From the NCBI GenBank assembly GCA_028866445.1, contig JAGWIE010000019.1:1-11231 (forward strand): a DNA stretch of 11,231 nucleotides. The letters run 5' to 3'. Under the pieces are notes generated by a model. The model worked only from the letters and a program-made list of their open reading frames with translations, was not told the origin of the DNA and ran no database searches. Shown one piece after another: positions 1-7,850 of this stretch. This DNA comes from Rhodospirillales bacterium. Its GTDB lineage: Bacteria > Pseudomonadota > Alphaproteobacteria > Acetobacterales > Acetobacteraceae. The position numbers and the translations under genes are program-made. Numbering within the stretch: the stretch's first letter is position 1; each line of letters starts with the position of its first letter.

Positions 1-2198
1 TCATGACCGAAACCTGGGAATTGCCTGTCGAATGAACGAAGGGCTGTGAGATAGCGCAACACCGGCCCATCAGATTCGCCCAATGATTCACCGGGCATCA
101 CCAACGGAATGCCGGGTGGGTACGGCACCAGCGCGGTAGCGGCAATCCCGTTGGCCAACTCTTTCAACGGTACACGTTGGCCTTCGCCCTGCACCAGACG
201 GTCATAGGCTTCGGCTGGCGTGCTGACCACGCGGGGCAAGGTCATATAAGCATCCTGCAATAATGCGGGGACGTCGGTGCCCCGCATGGCGGTAAACATT
301 GCCGCGGCCAGATCGCGTAATCCCATGGCAACGTAGATGGTGGGATTGGCTGCCGCAAGTTGCGGCATGGCGCGGGATAGGGGGATATTGGCGTCGTAGT
401 CACGCTTGAAATCCAACATGGCGTTGATCAGAGAGCCCCATTTTCCCTTGGTCACGCCGATGGAAAACAAGAAAAGAATGGAGAAATTGGCAGTCTTTTC
501 AGCGACAATTCCATGTTCAGCCAAATAGGAGGTGAGCAGAGGGGCGGGAATGCCCGTCTCGGCCAGCGCCCCGGTTGGGAGCATACCCGGCGTCACGATA
601 GTAACCTTGATCGGGTCGAGCATCGCGTAGCCCGGCTCAAGGCCTTCGAACCCATGCCAGGCGGCATCGGGCTCCAGCAGCCAGCAGGTCTGATCTTCGG
701 CCAACAGGGCTGGGGGCGCCTCGGCGAAGCGCAGTTCGCGGGCACCGTCTTTTACATGCGAGGGCTGCCAGACAGAGAAGAACCACTCGCCGCGCGCCAG
801 GAAATCCGTATGCAGCTTTGCCATCGTCTGGCGGAAGGAAATGGCCTCCGCGATGGCTTCACCTGTAAGAAGCGCGCCACCGGAGCCATCCATCATCGCC
901 GCACTGACATCATTGGAAGCGATGATAGCGTATTGCGGTGAAGTCGAAGCGTGCATCATGAAAGCTTCGTTGAACCGCTGATGTGAGATAGGGGCACGGC
1001 CTTCACGCAGATGAATCATCGATGCCTGAGAGAGTGCCGCAAGCAGCTTATGGGTCGATTGGGTTGCAAATATTGTGGGCCCTGAACGAGACGTCTCCGC
1101 TGGATCGCCCCGCATGGCGTGACGATTTTGATAGAGCGGGTTGAAGCGCGCATAGGCGAACCAGGCTTCGTCAAATAGAATCCGGTCCACGTGATGGCCC
1201 AACAACGCCTCAACGCGGGGGACATTATAACAGAGCCCGTCATAGGTCGAGTTGGTGATGATGGCGAGCGCCCGCTTCTTATCCGTGTGAGTGCCCGCCA
1301 GAGTGGCAGGCGGAATAGGACCGATCAGCCCAAGGTGATTGCGTTGCGGGACGAGATAGACCGGCACAGCTCCGGTGAGGGTCAATCCGTGTTCCACCGA
1401 TTTATGGCAATTCCGGTCGGCCAGAACAGTCTGACCGCGCGCAACGCAGGCGCCCATGACGACGCGATTAGAGGTGGAGGTGCCATTTGTAACGTAATAG
1501 GTGCGATCGGCACCAAACACATGCGCCGCATAGCGCTCGCCTTGCCCAATCGGGCCGCTGTGATCGAGCAGCGACCCCACATCGCCGACCGATATGGAAA
1601 GATCGGCCCGGAGCAGGGTCTCACCGAAAAACTCGTGGAACACACGCCCGGCAGGAGAGCGCAGGAAAGCCGTGCCGCCGGTGTGCCCTGGCGTATGCCA
1701 GGAATATTCGGCTTCTCGTGAAAACTTGACGAGTGCGCCAAACATTGGTGGCAGCAACTGAGCGCGGTAACGCTCCACTGCCGCGACGATCCGTTCGGAG
1801 ATAAACTCCATCGTATCCTGCAGCAACCAGATGAATTCATCGGCATTGGCCATGACGTCGGCAGGGATATGAGACGCGTCTTCGCGCTCAGCCAGCAGGA
1901 AGACCGGCATGGTGTCATTGCGGGCCCGTAGAGTTCGCAACAAGTCTGCGGCATGGCGGTGGCCGCTATCCTTGTGCAAATCCCAATCTAAAATAACAGC
2001 CTGCCAGTGTGGGTCGAACTCGATGGCGGCGCGGCCATCATCGGCGGTGGTGGAGACGACAATAGTAACGTTGTGAGCCTCCAGATCGTCGCGCAGCAGG
2101 CGCATGGCGCGGCCCACGGTGCTTTCCTCGTGAATTTTGTCGCTGACCAGGAGCACGCCCATAGCCAGCGGTTCCGGCTTTTGGTCCTTCCTATTCAT
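1..2198 (-). CDS. adiA: Arginine decarboxylase, AdiA-type (PLP fold type I), 3' end cut by window edge
   Basis: The minus-strand frame is open from an ATG at 2198 to base 1: 732 codons without a stop. It resembles the inducible acid-resistance arginine decarboxylase, which converts arginine to agmatine and CO2 in the cytoplasm and consumes a proton. The N-terminal wing domain spans about residues 12-145. The PLP-binding core begins near HTPGHTGG (168-175), followed by NGTSTSN (238-244), DRNCHKS (261-267) and FDEAW (342-346). The PLP lysine is K384 in QSTHK, close to its position in E. coli AdiA as I recall it. The stretches RFNPLYQNRHAMRGDP and QASMIHLREGRAPI favour AdiA over SpeF or LdcC. 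The visible sequence ends at FPGFGH, so only about 20 residues should be missing. The loop after GLIGPI appears about ten residues shorter than in E. coli AdiA. A purine-rich AAGGGA lies upstream of the ATG. The gene is divergent from the speF-arcABC operon. Family membership is very secure; arginine as substrate is inferred from similarity. Confidence 0.9.
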   Translation of the reverse strand, partial: MNRKDQKPEPLAMGVLLVSDKIHEESTVGRAMRLLRDDLEAHNVTIVVSTTADDGRAAIEFDPHWQAVILDWDLHKDSGHRHAADLLRTLRARNDTMPVFLLAEREDASHIPADVMANADEFIWLLQDTMEFISERIVAAVERYRAQLLPPMFGALVKFSREAEYSWHTPGHTGGTAFLRSPAGRVFHEFFGETLLRADLSISVGDVGSLLDHSGPIGQGERYAAHVFGADRTYYVTNGTSTSNRVVMGACVARGQTVLADRNCHKSVEHGLTLTGAVPVYLVPQRNHLGLIGPIPPATLAGTHTDKKRALAIITNSTYDGLCYNVPRVEALLGHHVDRILFDEAWFAYARFNPLYQNRHAMRGDPAETSRSGPTIFATQSTHKLLAALSQASMIHLREGRAPISHQRFNEAFMMHASTSPQYAIIASNDVSAAMMDGSGGALLTGEAIAEAISFRQTMAKLHTDFLARGEWFFSVWQPSHVKDGARELRFAEAPPALLAEDQTCWLLEPDAAWHGFEGLEPGYAMLDPIKVTIVTPGMLPTGALAETGIPAPLLTSYLAEHGIVAEKTANFSILFLFSIGVTKGKWGSLINAMLDFKRDYDANIPLSRAMPQLAAANPTIYVAMGLRDLAAAMFTAMRGTDVPALLQDAYMTLPRVVSTPAEAYDRLVQGEGQRVPLKELANGIAATALVPYPPGIPLVMPGESLGESDGPVLRYLTALRSFDRQFPGFGH

Positions 2199-2223
2199 GT
2201 CATTTTCCCTTTCTAGGCAGGCA

Positions 2224-2229
2224 AGTATG
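2224..2229 (-). promoter_or_regulatory. Putative -10 element of the arginine decarboxylase gene
   Basis: On the minus strand this reads CATACT, matching TATAAT at four of six positions. If transcription starts near 2217, the hexamer occupies -12 to -7 and the FNR-like palindrome at 2252-2265 is centred at -41.5, the class II activator position. No good -35 box is seen, as expected for an activator-dependent promoter. The leader before the ATG would be about 19 nt. The assignment rests on spacing and is inferred. Confidence 0.4.
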
Positions 2230-2251
2230 CCATCGCAAGAGAACCAGCGGA

Positions 2252-2265
2252 TTGACCTTGCTCAA
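2252..2265. promoter_or_regulatory. FNR/ANR/FixK-type operator shared by two divergent promoters
   Basis: TTGACCTTGCTCAA fits the FNR-family pattern TTGA-N6-TCAA, with eight of ten matches to TTGAT-N4-ATCAA. It is centred at 2258.5 in the 123-bp gap between the divergent arginine decarboxylase and speF genes. A -10-like hexamer lies about 30 bp away on each side. In pseudomonads the arginine deiminase operon is activated by the FNR homologue ANR under low oxygen, which supports this reading. The binding protein could be any FNR-family member (FNR, FixK, DNR or NnrR) and is not encoded in the window. Confidence 0.7.
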
Positions 2266-2288
2266 AGCCATCAGGCGGGTTTGGCGTT

Positions 2289-2294
2289 TATGAT
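2289..2294 (+). promoter_or_regulatory. Putative -10 element of the speF-arcABC operon
   Basis: TATGAT matches the TATAAT consensus at five of six positions. It implies a transcription start near 2300-2301, which places the FNR-like box at about -41.5 to -42.5. No -35 hexamer is evident at the right spacing, in keeping with class II activation. The leader would be only about 21 nt and would contain the GGAGG ribosome-binding site. Confidence 0.55.
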
Positions 2295-2309
2295 GGCCAC
2301 CTTCGCCAC

Positions 2310-2314
2310 GGAGG
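2310..2314 (+). promoter_or_regulatory. Ribosome-binding site that fixes the speF start
   Basis: GGAGG lies 7 nt before the ATG at 2322, which is ideal Shine-Dalgarno spacing. It supports that start over later in-frame ATGs such as those encoding M6 and M18. An out-of-frame ATG at 2317 lies between the site and the start and is too close to be used. Confidence 0.65.
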
Positions 2315-2321
2315 TCATGCC

Positions 2322-4613
2322 ATGCGCTTCGAAACCATGTTCCGCTTTTTGCTTGCCGTGAAGCGTGATAAGATGAGCGGGACCGAAGGCCGACATTTCG
2401 ATGGCATGAAGGCTGGGATCGCCGGGCGCGGGGTGACGATGACTGAAGCGGGCGATCTGGCGGATGCCAGGGAGGCAGTGCTCGCGGATGCGGCGATCGG
2501 CTGTATGCTGGTTGAATGGGGGGCAGCGCCAGAGTTTGGCGACGTGGCAGAATTTATCGAGTTCGTGCGCGGCCGCGGATTGGCGGTGCCCATCTTTCTC
2601 CTGGCACGGCATCACGAATTTCGGGAGATCGGCGCGGCACCACTCCGCGAAGTGGCAGGGTACGTGTTCGCGGGAGAGGACACGCCGGATTACATTGCCC
2701 GCAATCTGGTCGACCATCTCGTCCGCTATGCGAGCAGCTTGAAAACGCCGTTCTTCGGCGCGATGGTGGATTATGCCGAACAGGGCAATCAGCTTTGGAC
2801 TTGTCCGGGTCATAACGGTGGCGTTTTCTACCGAAAGAGCCCGATCGGTCATGTCTTCGTCGAGCATCTCGGCGAGGCGGTGTTCCGCAACGACCTAGAC
2901 AATTCCGTGGTCGAGCTCGGCGATTTATTGGTGCATGAAGGGCCGGCGCGCCAAGCGGAAATCGAAGCGGCGGAAATTTTTGGGGCCGAGCGGACTTATT
3001 TCGTACTCAACGGTACCTCCACCTCCAACAAGATCGCGCTGTCAGCCATTGTCGCCCCCGGCGATCTGGTGCTGTTTGACCGCAACAATCACAAGGCCGC
3101 CGTGCATGGCGCGCTGCTGTTCGGTGGCGGTATCCCCATCCATCTTCCGGCCACGCGCAACGCCCAGGGGCTAATTGGTCCGCTCGACTGGGTCGCACTG
3201 GACGAAGCGGGTATTCGCGATGCCATCCGCCAAAGCCCGCTGGTGACGGATAAGGCCGTCGCCGATGTTCCTCGCCCCTTCCGTGCTCTGGTGGTGGAGC
3301 AGTGCACCTATGACGGCACCATTTACAACGCGCAGATGCTGCTGGAGAAACTCGGGCCGCTCTGCGACTACATCCTGTTCGACGAAGCCTGGGCTGGGTT
3401 CATGAAATTCCACCCGCTCTTTGCCGGATGTTACGCCATGGGGCTGGCGGTGAAACCCGGTGATCCCGGTATCATCGCCACCCAGTCCACCCATAAGCAG
3501 CTGGCGGGGTTTTCCCAGGCTTCGCAGATTCATGTGAAGGACAGCCATGTACAGGGGCGGGCTCGGGTGGAGCAGCGGCGCTTTAACGAACTCTACATGC
3601 TTCACTACTCCACCTCACCATTTTACCCGCTGTTTGCTTCCATAGATGTCGGTGCGCAGATGATGAAGGGCCGCGCGGGTGAGGTGCTGTGGGATGACAC
3701 GATCCGCCTAGGGATCGAAATTCGTAAGACATTGCGCCGGTTGGGCAAGGAGATGGACTGGTTCTTCGATCCCTTCGTGCCGGACGACTATAATGGCGCT
3801 CCCTGGGATGAGGCACCGACGGATATGCTCGCGCGCGACAGTCAAGCCTGGGCGCTTACACCAGGCGCCGCTTGGCATGGCTTTCCCGGTCTTGCGCCCA
3901 ATTTCGCCATGACCGACCCCAATAAGCTCACACTGCTTACACCTGGATTTGACCGTGCCACCGGCGCCTATGCCGCACATGGCGTGCCGGCCCCGGTGCT
4001 GGCGCAATTTCTGCGCGAGCAGCGCATCGTGCCGGAGAAGAATGACTTCAATTCCATTCTGTTCCTGCTCACACCAGGGTTGGAGGCAAGCAAGGCGGGC
4101 ACGCTGCTGGCTGCCCTAACCGCCTTCAAGCAATTGCATGACGCGAATGCACCGCTGGCAGATGTGTTCCCTATTTTCGCCGCACGCCATGCCGCCACTT
4201 ACGCCGGTATGGGCCTGCGCGACCTCTGCGCTGCATTGCACGACTTCTATCGCCGGCACGATGCCAGCCGGTTGCAACGCGAGGTCTTCCAGGCAGCGCA
4301 TCTACCCGCCCAGGTATTGCCGCCGCGTGATGCGTGGGAGGCGTTTCTGCGTAACAAGGCAGAGTATTTGCCGCTTGAACACCTGCCCGGCCGCATCGCC
4401 GCCACACTGGCACTCGTCTACCCGCCGGGCATTGGCCTCATTCTTCCCGGCGAGCGCTATGGCGCGGAGGATTCACCGCTGCTGCGCTACCTGCGCGTGG
4501 TTGAGGCAGGCGGCAATGAATTTCCCGGCTTTGAGGCTGAGATTCAGGGCATCTACCGCGAAACCGGAGCAGACAGCCAAGTGCGACTGTTCACCTATGT
4601 GGTCAATAACTGA
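2322..4613 (+). CDS. speF: Ornithine decarboxylase, inducible SpeF-type (PLP fold type I)
   Basis: This 763-residue protein resembles the biodegradative ornithine decarboxylase, which makes putrescine and CO2 from ornithine and consumes a proton. E. coli SpeF is about 730 residues, so this one has a slightly long N-terminus. A wing domain (about 1-140) precedes the PLP core, which shows CPGHNGG (161-167), NGTSTSNK (230-237), DRNNHK, FDEAW (from D354) and the PLP lysine K392 in QSTHKQ. The stretches GDLLVHEG, FDRNNHKAAVHGAL, YDGTIYNA, GFSQASQIHVKDSH and STSFYPLF-like STSPFYPLF match SpeF better than AdiA or lysine decarboxylase. The C-terminal region ends in EIQGIYRETG. It is the first gene of an operon, with arcA starting 17 nt downstream. 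It would consume the ornithine released by ArcB. The family is certain; the ornithine preference is inferred from similarity and context. Confidence 0.9.
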   Translation: MRFETMFRFLLAVKRDKMSGTEGRHFDGMKAGIAGRGVTMTEAGDLADAREAVLADAAIGCMLVEWGAAPEFGDVAEFIEFVRGRGLAVPIFLLARHHEFREIGAAPLREVAGYVFAGEDTPDYIARNLVDHLVRYASSLKTPFFGAMVDYAEQGNQLWTCPGHNGGVFYRKSPIGHVFVEHLGEAVFRNDLDNSVVELGDLLVHEGPARQAEIEAAEIFGAERTYFVLNGTSTSNKIALSAIVAPGDLVLFDRNNHKAAVHGALLFGGGIPIHLPATRNAQGLIGPLDWVALDEAGIRDAIRQSPLVTDKAVADVPRPFRALVVEQCTYDGTIYNAQMLLEKLGPLCDYILFDEAWAGFMKFHPLFAGCYAMGLAVKPGDPGIIATQSTHKQLAGFSQASQIHVKDSHVQGRARVEQRRFNELYMLHYSTSPFYPLFASIDVGAQMMKGRAGEVLWDDTIRLGIEIRKTLRRLGKEMDWFFDPFVPDDYNGAPWDEAPTDMLARDSQAWALTPGAAWHGFPGLAPNFAMTDPNKLTLLTPGFDRATGAYAAHGVPAPVLAQFLREQRIVPEKNDFNSILFLLTPGLEASKAGTLLAALTAFKQLHDANAPLADVFPIFAARHAATYAGMGLRDLCAALHDFYRRHDASRLQREVFQAAHLPAQVLPPRDAWEAFLRNKAEYLPLEHLPGRIAATLALVYPPGIGLILPGERYGAEDSPLLRYLRVVEAGGNEFPGFEAEIQGIYRETGADSQVRLFTYVVNN

Positions 4614-4630
4614 AACGAAGGAAGCTCAGC

Positions 4631-5863
4631 ATGAATAATCATAGTCCCACGCCTGGGGTTTTCTCCGAAGTCGGAAAACTGCGTGAGGTGCTCGTCCACC
4701 GGCCCGACCTCTCCCTAAGCCGCCTCACCCCGGGCAACTGCCATGAGCTGCTGTTCGATGACGTCATCTGGGTGAAGAAATCACGGCAAGAGCACGACGC
4801 CTTTGTCGATGCTTTGCGCGAGCGTGGCGTTGCGGTTTTGGAATTTGGCCAAGCCCTGGCGGAGACGCTGGCAGATCAGGCCGCGCGTACATGGCTGCTG
4901 GATCACCGGCTGGCGGCCGCCGAGGCTGGCAGCCCGGACGGCGATCTACGCGCCTGGCTCGATGCGCTGCCTGAAGACCAGCTTGCTGCCTATCTCGTCG
5001 GCGGTATCGCGCGTGCCGAACTGCCCTTCACCCCCGCCACACTGTATGGCGCTACCCGCGCCGCGCATGAATTCGTGTTGCCGCCTCTGCCAAACCAGCT
5101 TTTTACCCGCGATACCTCCTGCTGGGTAGGCGCCGGTGTGTTCGTCAACCCCATGCATTGGCCGGCCCGCCAGCAGGAGGCGGCCAATGTTGCCGCAGTG
5201 TATAAATTCCACCCACGCTTCAAGACCGCCGCATTCACCACGTGGTTTAGCGCCGCCGAGGAGAGCACAGGCCCGGCACTGAGCCTGGAGGGTGGTGACG
5301 TAATGCCATTGGGCAACGGGCTGGTGCTCATTGGCATGGGCGAGCGCTCCACGCCGCAAGCGGTTTCACTCTACGCGCGGCGGCTCTTTGCCGCTGGGGC
5401 GGCTGAGCGGGTGATCGCGGCGCAGATGCCCAGTGACCGCTCCTTCATGCACCTCGACACAGTCTTTACCTTCTGTGACCGTGATCTTGTCACCGTCTAT
5501 CCTGACATAGCCCATCGGCTGAAGCCCTATTCGCTTTATCCAGAGGCAGAAAACGGTTTGCGTATCGTCGAGGAAAAAGGCGCGTTCCTGCATGTTGTCG
5601 CCGAGGCGCTTGGGTTAAAAAAACTGCGGGTGATTGAGACCGGCGGCGATTCTTATGAAGCCGAACGCGAACAATGGGATGACGGCAACAATGTATTCGC
5701 GCTCGAACCTGGGGTGGTGATGGCTTATGATCGTAACGTTTACACCAACACGCTGCTGCGCAAGGCGGGGGTTGAGGTGATCACCATCGAAGGTGCCGAA
5801 TTGGGCCGCGGGCGCGGCGGTGCCCATTGCATGACCTGCCCTATCCGTCGCGATGCCCTTTAA
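4631..5863 (+). CDS. arcA: Arginine deiminase
   Basis: This 410-residue protein has the usual length for bacterial ArcA. It hydrolyses arginine to citrulline and ammonia, the first step of the arginine deiminase pathway. The catalytic set is complete: D161 in FTRD, E220 in LEGGD, H274 and D276 in MHLDT, and the nucleophile C400 in GGAHCMTCP near the C-terminus. The N-terminal SEVGKLREVLVHRP stretch is typical of the family. An AAGGAA stretch lies a few bases before the ATG at 4631. The gene follows speF by 17 nt and is followed by arcB 10 nt after its stop, so it is cotranscribed. Nothing suggests damage. Confidence 0.97.
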   Translation: MNNHSPTPGVFSEVGKLREVLVHRPDLSLSRLTPGNCHELLFDDVIWVKKSRQEHDAFVDALRERGVAVLEFGQALAETLADQAARTWLLDHRLAAAEAGSPDGDLRAWLDALPEDQLAAYLVGGIARAELPFTPATLYGATRAAHEFVLPPLPNQLFTRDTSCWVGAGVFVNPMHWPARQQEAANVAAVYKFHPRFKTAAFTTWFSAAEESTGPALSLEGGDVMPLGNGLVLIGMGERSTPQAVSLYARRLFAAGAAERVIAAQMPSDRSFMHLDTVFTFCDRDLVTVYPDIAHRLKPYSLYPEAENGLRIVEEKGAFLHVVAEALGLKKLRVIETGGDSYEAEREQWDDGNNVFALEPGVVMAYDRNVYTNTLLRKAGVEVITIEGAELGRGRGGAHCMTCPIRRDAL

Positions 5864-5867
5864 GGAG
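5862..5867 (+). promoter_or_regulatory. Ribosome-binding site that sets the arcB start
   Basis: AAGGAG overlaps the arcA stop codon (TAA at 5861-5863) and ends 6 nt before the ATG at 5874. It therefore favours 5874 over the in-frame ATG at 5853, which lies inside the arcA 3' end. The overlap suggests translational coupling of arcA and arcB. Confidence 0.7.
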
Positions 5868-5873
5868 ACCGAG

Positions 5874-6869
5874 ATGACTCATTTACGCGGACGCTCGTTT
5901 TTAACATTAGAAGATTTTACCCAGGCCGAAATCCTGGATCTGTTGCGCTTGGCCGCTGAGCTGAAAGCCGCCAAGCGCGGTGGTTATGAGGTGCAGCGGC
6001 TCAAGGGCAAGACCATCGCGCTTCTCTTTGAGAAGGACTCCACCCGCACACGCTCCGGCTTCGAGGTCGCGGCCTACGACCAGGGTGCGCACGTGACCTA
6101 TATGGGTCCCAGCGGCTCGCATATCGGCCATAAGGAGAGCGTGAAGGACACTGCCCGCGTGCTCGGGCGGATGTATGACGCCATCGAGTTCCGCGGCTTC
6201 GCCCAGAGCGATGCCGTGGCACTGGCTAAATATTCCGGCGTGCCGGTGTTCAACGGCCTCACCGATACTGACCATCCCACCCAGGTGATTGCCGATTTCA
6301 TGACCATGAGCGAGTTCTGCGAAAAACCTTTGAAGGAGATGACGCTCGCGTTTCTGGGCGAAGGGCAGGACAATGTGGCGCTATCGCTGGCCATGGGGGC
6401 GGCGAAGGTTGGAATGACAATGCGCATAGGCTCGCCGGAGACGCTCTGGCCGGATGCGTCTGTTATCGCCAAGCTGCACGATGTGGCGGCTGAACATGGC
6501 GCCAGCATCAGCTTCGAAGCCGACCCTCACAAAGCTGTAACCGAAGCGGATTTCATCTACACAGATGTTTGGCTCTCGATGGGTGAGGAGGAGGCGCTGT
6601 GGAGCGAGCGCATCAAACTGCTGCTGCCCTATCAGGTGAACGCCGCGCTGATGGCGGCAACAGGCAAGCCGGATACCAAATTTTTACACTGCCTGCCTGC
6701 CTTTCATAATACCGAAACCAGCGTCGGGCAGGAGATAAAAGCGCGCTACGGAATCTCGGCTATGGAGGTAACCGAGGAGGTGTTCGAATCTCCGGCATCG
6801 ATTGTGTTTGATGAAGCGGAAAACCGGATGCACGCGATCAAAGCGATCCTGGTCGCGACGCTGGCCTAA
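5874..6869 (+). CDS. arcB: Ornithine carbamoyltransferase, catabolic
   Basis: The protein has 331 residues from the ATG at 5874, matching the family. In this pathway it splits citrulline by phosphorolysis into ornithine and carbamoyl phosphate. The carbamoyl-phosphate loop STRTR lies at residues 56-60, HPTQ at 134-137, DVWLSMGE at 231-238, and the ornithine-site HCLP motif with C273 at 272-275. The GEGQDNVA segment (162-169) replaces the more usual GD-R-NN pattern, a mild divergence. The catabolic direction is inferred from its place between arcA and arcC; sequence alone cannot exclude an anabolic (ArgF) activity. Its stop overlaps the arcC start by one base. An upstream in-frame ATG at 5853 would add seven residues but overlaps arcA and lacks a ribosome-binding site. 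Confidence 0.95.
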   Translation: MTHLRGRSFLTLEDFTQAEILDLLRLAAELKAAKRGGYEVQRLKGKTIALLFEKDSTRTRSGFEVAAYDQGAHVTYMGPSGSHIGHKESVKDTARVLGRMYDAIEFRGFAQSDAVALAKYSGVPVFNGLTDTDHPTQVIADFMTMSEFCEKPLKEMTLAFLGEGQDNVALSLAMGAAKVGMTMRIGSPETLWPDASVIAKLHDVAAEHGASISFEADPHKAVTEADFIYTDVWLSMGEEEALWSERIKLLLPYQVNAALMAATGKPDTKFLHCLPAFHNTETSVGQEIKARYGISAMEVTEEVFESPASIVFDEAENRMHAIKAILVATLA

Positions 6870-7774
6870 TGCGTATCGTCGCGGCCCTCGGTGGCAACGC
6901 CCTGCTCAAGCGCGGCGAGGCGCAGACGCAGGCCGCGCTCGCCGCCAATGTGGTGCAAGCCGCCACGGTGCTGGCTGAACTGGTTACGGCGGGGCATAGC
7001 CTCATCGTCACCCATGGCAACGGTCCGCAGGTCGGGCTGCTCGCCCTGCAGGCCGCCGCCGGGCCTAAGGGTTCCGCCCAGCCGCTGGACAGCCTGGGTG
7101 CGGAAAGCGAAGGCTGGATTGGCTATCTGCTGGAGCAGGAGCTCGCCAACGCCCTGCCGCCGGGCATGGAGATTGCCACGCTGCTCACCCGCATTGAGGT
7201 AGACGCAAGCGACCCAGCCTTTGCCGCCCCCATAAAACCGATTGGGCCGGTTTACGACGAAACCACGGCGCGCAGAATGGCGGCGGAACGGCACTGGGCC
7301 GTGGCGCCTGACGGCGCCTATTGGCGCCGCGTTGTTCCCTCGCCCGCGCCCGTGCGGCTGCTCAACGCCGCCAGTATCGCCCGGCTGGTGGCGGCCAATA
7401 CGCTGGTCATCTGCGCGGGGGGTGGCGGTATTCCCGTGGCGCGTGACGCGGCAGGAAAATGGCGCGGCGTCGAGGCTGTCATCGACAAGGATGCGGCGAG
7501 TGCCTTGCTCGCCGTGCAGATGCAAGCCGATCTGTTCCTGATGCTGACGGATGTTGACGCCGTGTATCTGGATTACGGCACCGCGTCGCAGCGCCCGCTC
7601 CGCCAGGCTTCGCCGGACGAACTCGCGGCACACGCTTTCGCAACCGGCAGCATGGGACCGAAGGCGGCCGCTGCGTGCCGCTTTGCCAAGGCCACGAGCC
7701 GCCCCGCCGCTATCGGCAGCCTGCGCGACGCTGTCGGCATTGTGGCAGGAACAAACGGCACAAGGATAGGCTGA
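6869..7774 (+). CDS. arcC: Carbamate kinase
   Basis: This 301-residue amino-acid-kinase-fold enzyme transfers phosphate from carbamoyl phosphate to ADP, giving ATP, CO2 and ammonia. It is the energy-yielding step of the arginine deiminase pathway. Family motifs are present in order: ALGGNAL (6-12), THGNGPQVG (48-56), KPIGPVY (123-129), RRVVPSP (153-159), CAGGGGIPV (182-190), EAVIDKD (202-208), LTDVDAVY (226-233) and GSMGPK (260-265). The ATG overlaps the arcB stop codon by one base (TAATG), indicating translational coupling. The length is slightly under the roughly 310 residues common in the family, with no missing motif. It is the last arginine gene; a 76-bp gap with a new promoter follows. 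Confidence 0.97.
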   Translation: MRIVAALGGNALLKRGEAQTQAALAANVVQAATVLAELVTAGHSLIVTHGNGPQVGLLALQAAAGPKGSAQPLDSLGAESEGWIGYLLEQELANALPPGMEIATLLTRIEVDASDPAFAAPIKPIGPVYDETTARRMAAERHWAVAPDGAYWRRVVPSPAPVRLLNAASIARLVAANTLVICAGGGGIPVARDAAGKWRGVEAVIDKDAASALLAVQMQADLFLMLTDVDAVYLDYGTASQRPLRQASPDELAAHAFATGSMGPKAAAACRFAKATSRPAAIGSLRDAVGIVAGTNGTRIG

Positions 7775-7779
7775 CGCTG

Positions 7780-7793
7780 TTGACGGGCGTCAA
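7780..7793. promoter_or_regulatory. FNR/FixK-type operator upstream of ftsH
   Basis: TTGACGGGCGTCAA is a perfect inverted repeat in its five-base arms (TTGAC/GTCAA, N4 spacer) and fits the FNR-family pattern. It begins 6 nt after the arcC stop. Its centre at 7786.5 is 41.5 bp before a plausible start at 7828, which pairs with the -10-like hexamer at 7816-7821. This suggests ftsH has its own low-oxygen promoter as well as possible read-through from arcC. Confidence 0.65.
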
Positions 7794-7815
7794 ACCCCCA
7801 TGTGTCCCAACTTGT

Positions 7816-7821
7816 TAGGCT
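7816..7821 (+). promoter_or_regulatory. Putative -10 element of the ftsH promoter
   Basis: TAGGCT keeps the conserved TA and final T of TATAAT but matches only three of six positions. It is called because of its spacing: it occupies -12 to -7 if the FNR-like box at 7780-7793 is centred at -41.5. It is weak on its own. Confidence 0.3.
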
Positions 7822-7850
7822 TGATTATGTCAACTTAACGGGAATCTCAC

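Noticed and set aside
513..1721. Plus-strand open frames (142 and 176 codons) on the left side
   Set aside because: They lie opposite the AdiA-type decarboxylase, whose minus-strand frame is open from 2198 to the edge with catalytic motifs in order.
5853..5873. Upstream in-frame start for arcB
   Set aside because: It would overlap arcA and lacks a ribosome-binding site, whereas AAGGAG is ideally spaced before the ATG at 5874.
6866..7633. 255-codon minus-strand frame opposite arcC
   Set aside because: It is an antisense shadow of a carbamate kinase with all family motifs; it is rich in Arg, Gly and His as expected for such frames.
7773..7791. Hairpin GACGC...GCGTC after arcC as a transcription terminator
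   Set aside because: The stem is only five to six base pairs with no T-run after it; the inverted repeat is better explained by the overlapping FNR-like operator.
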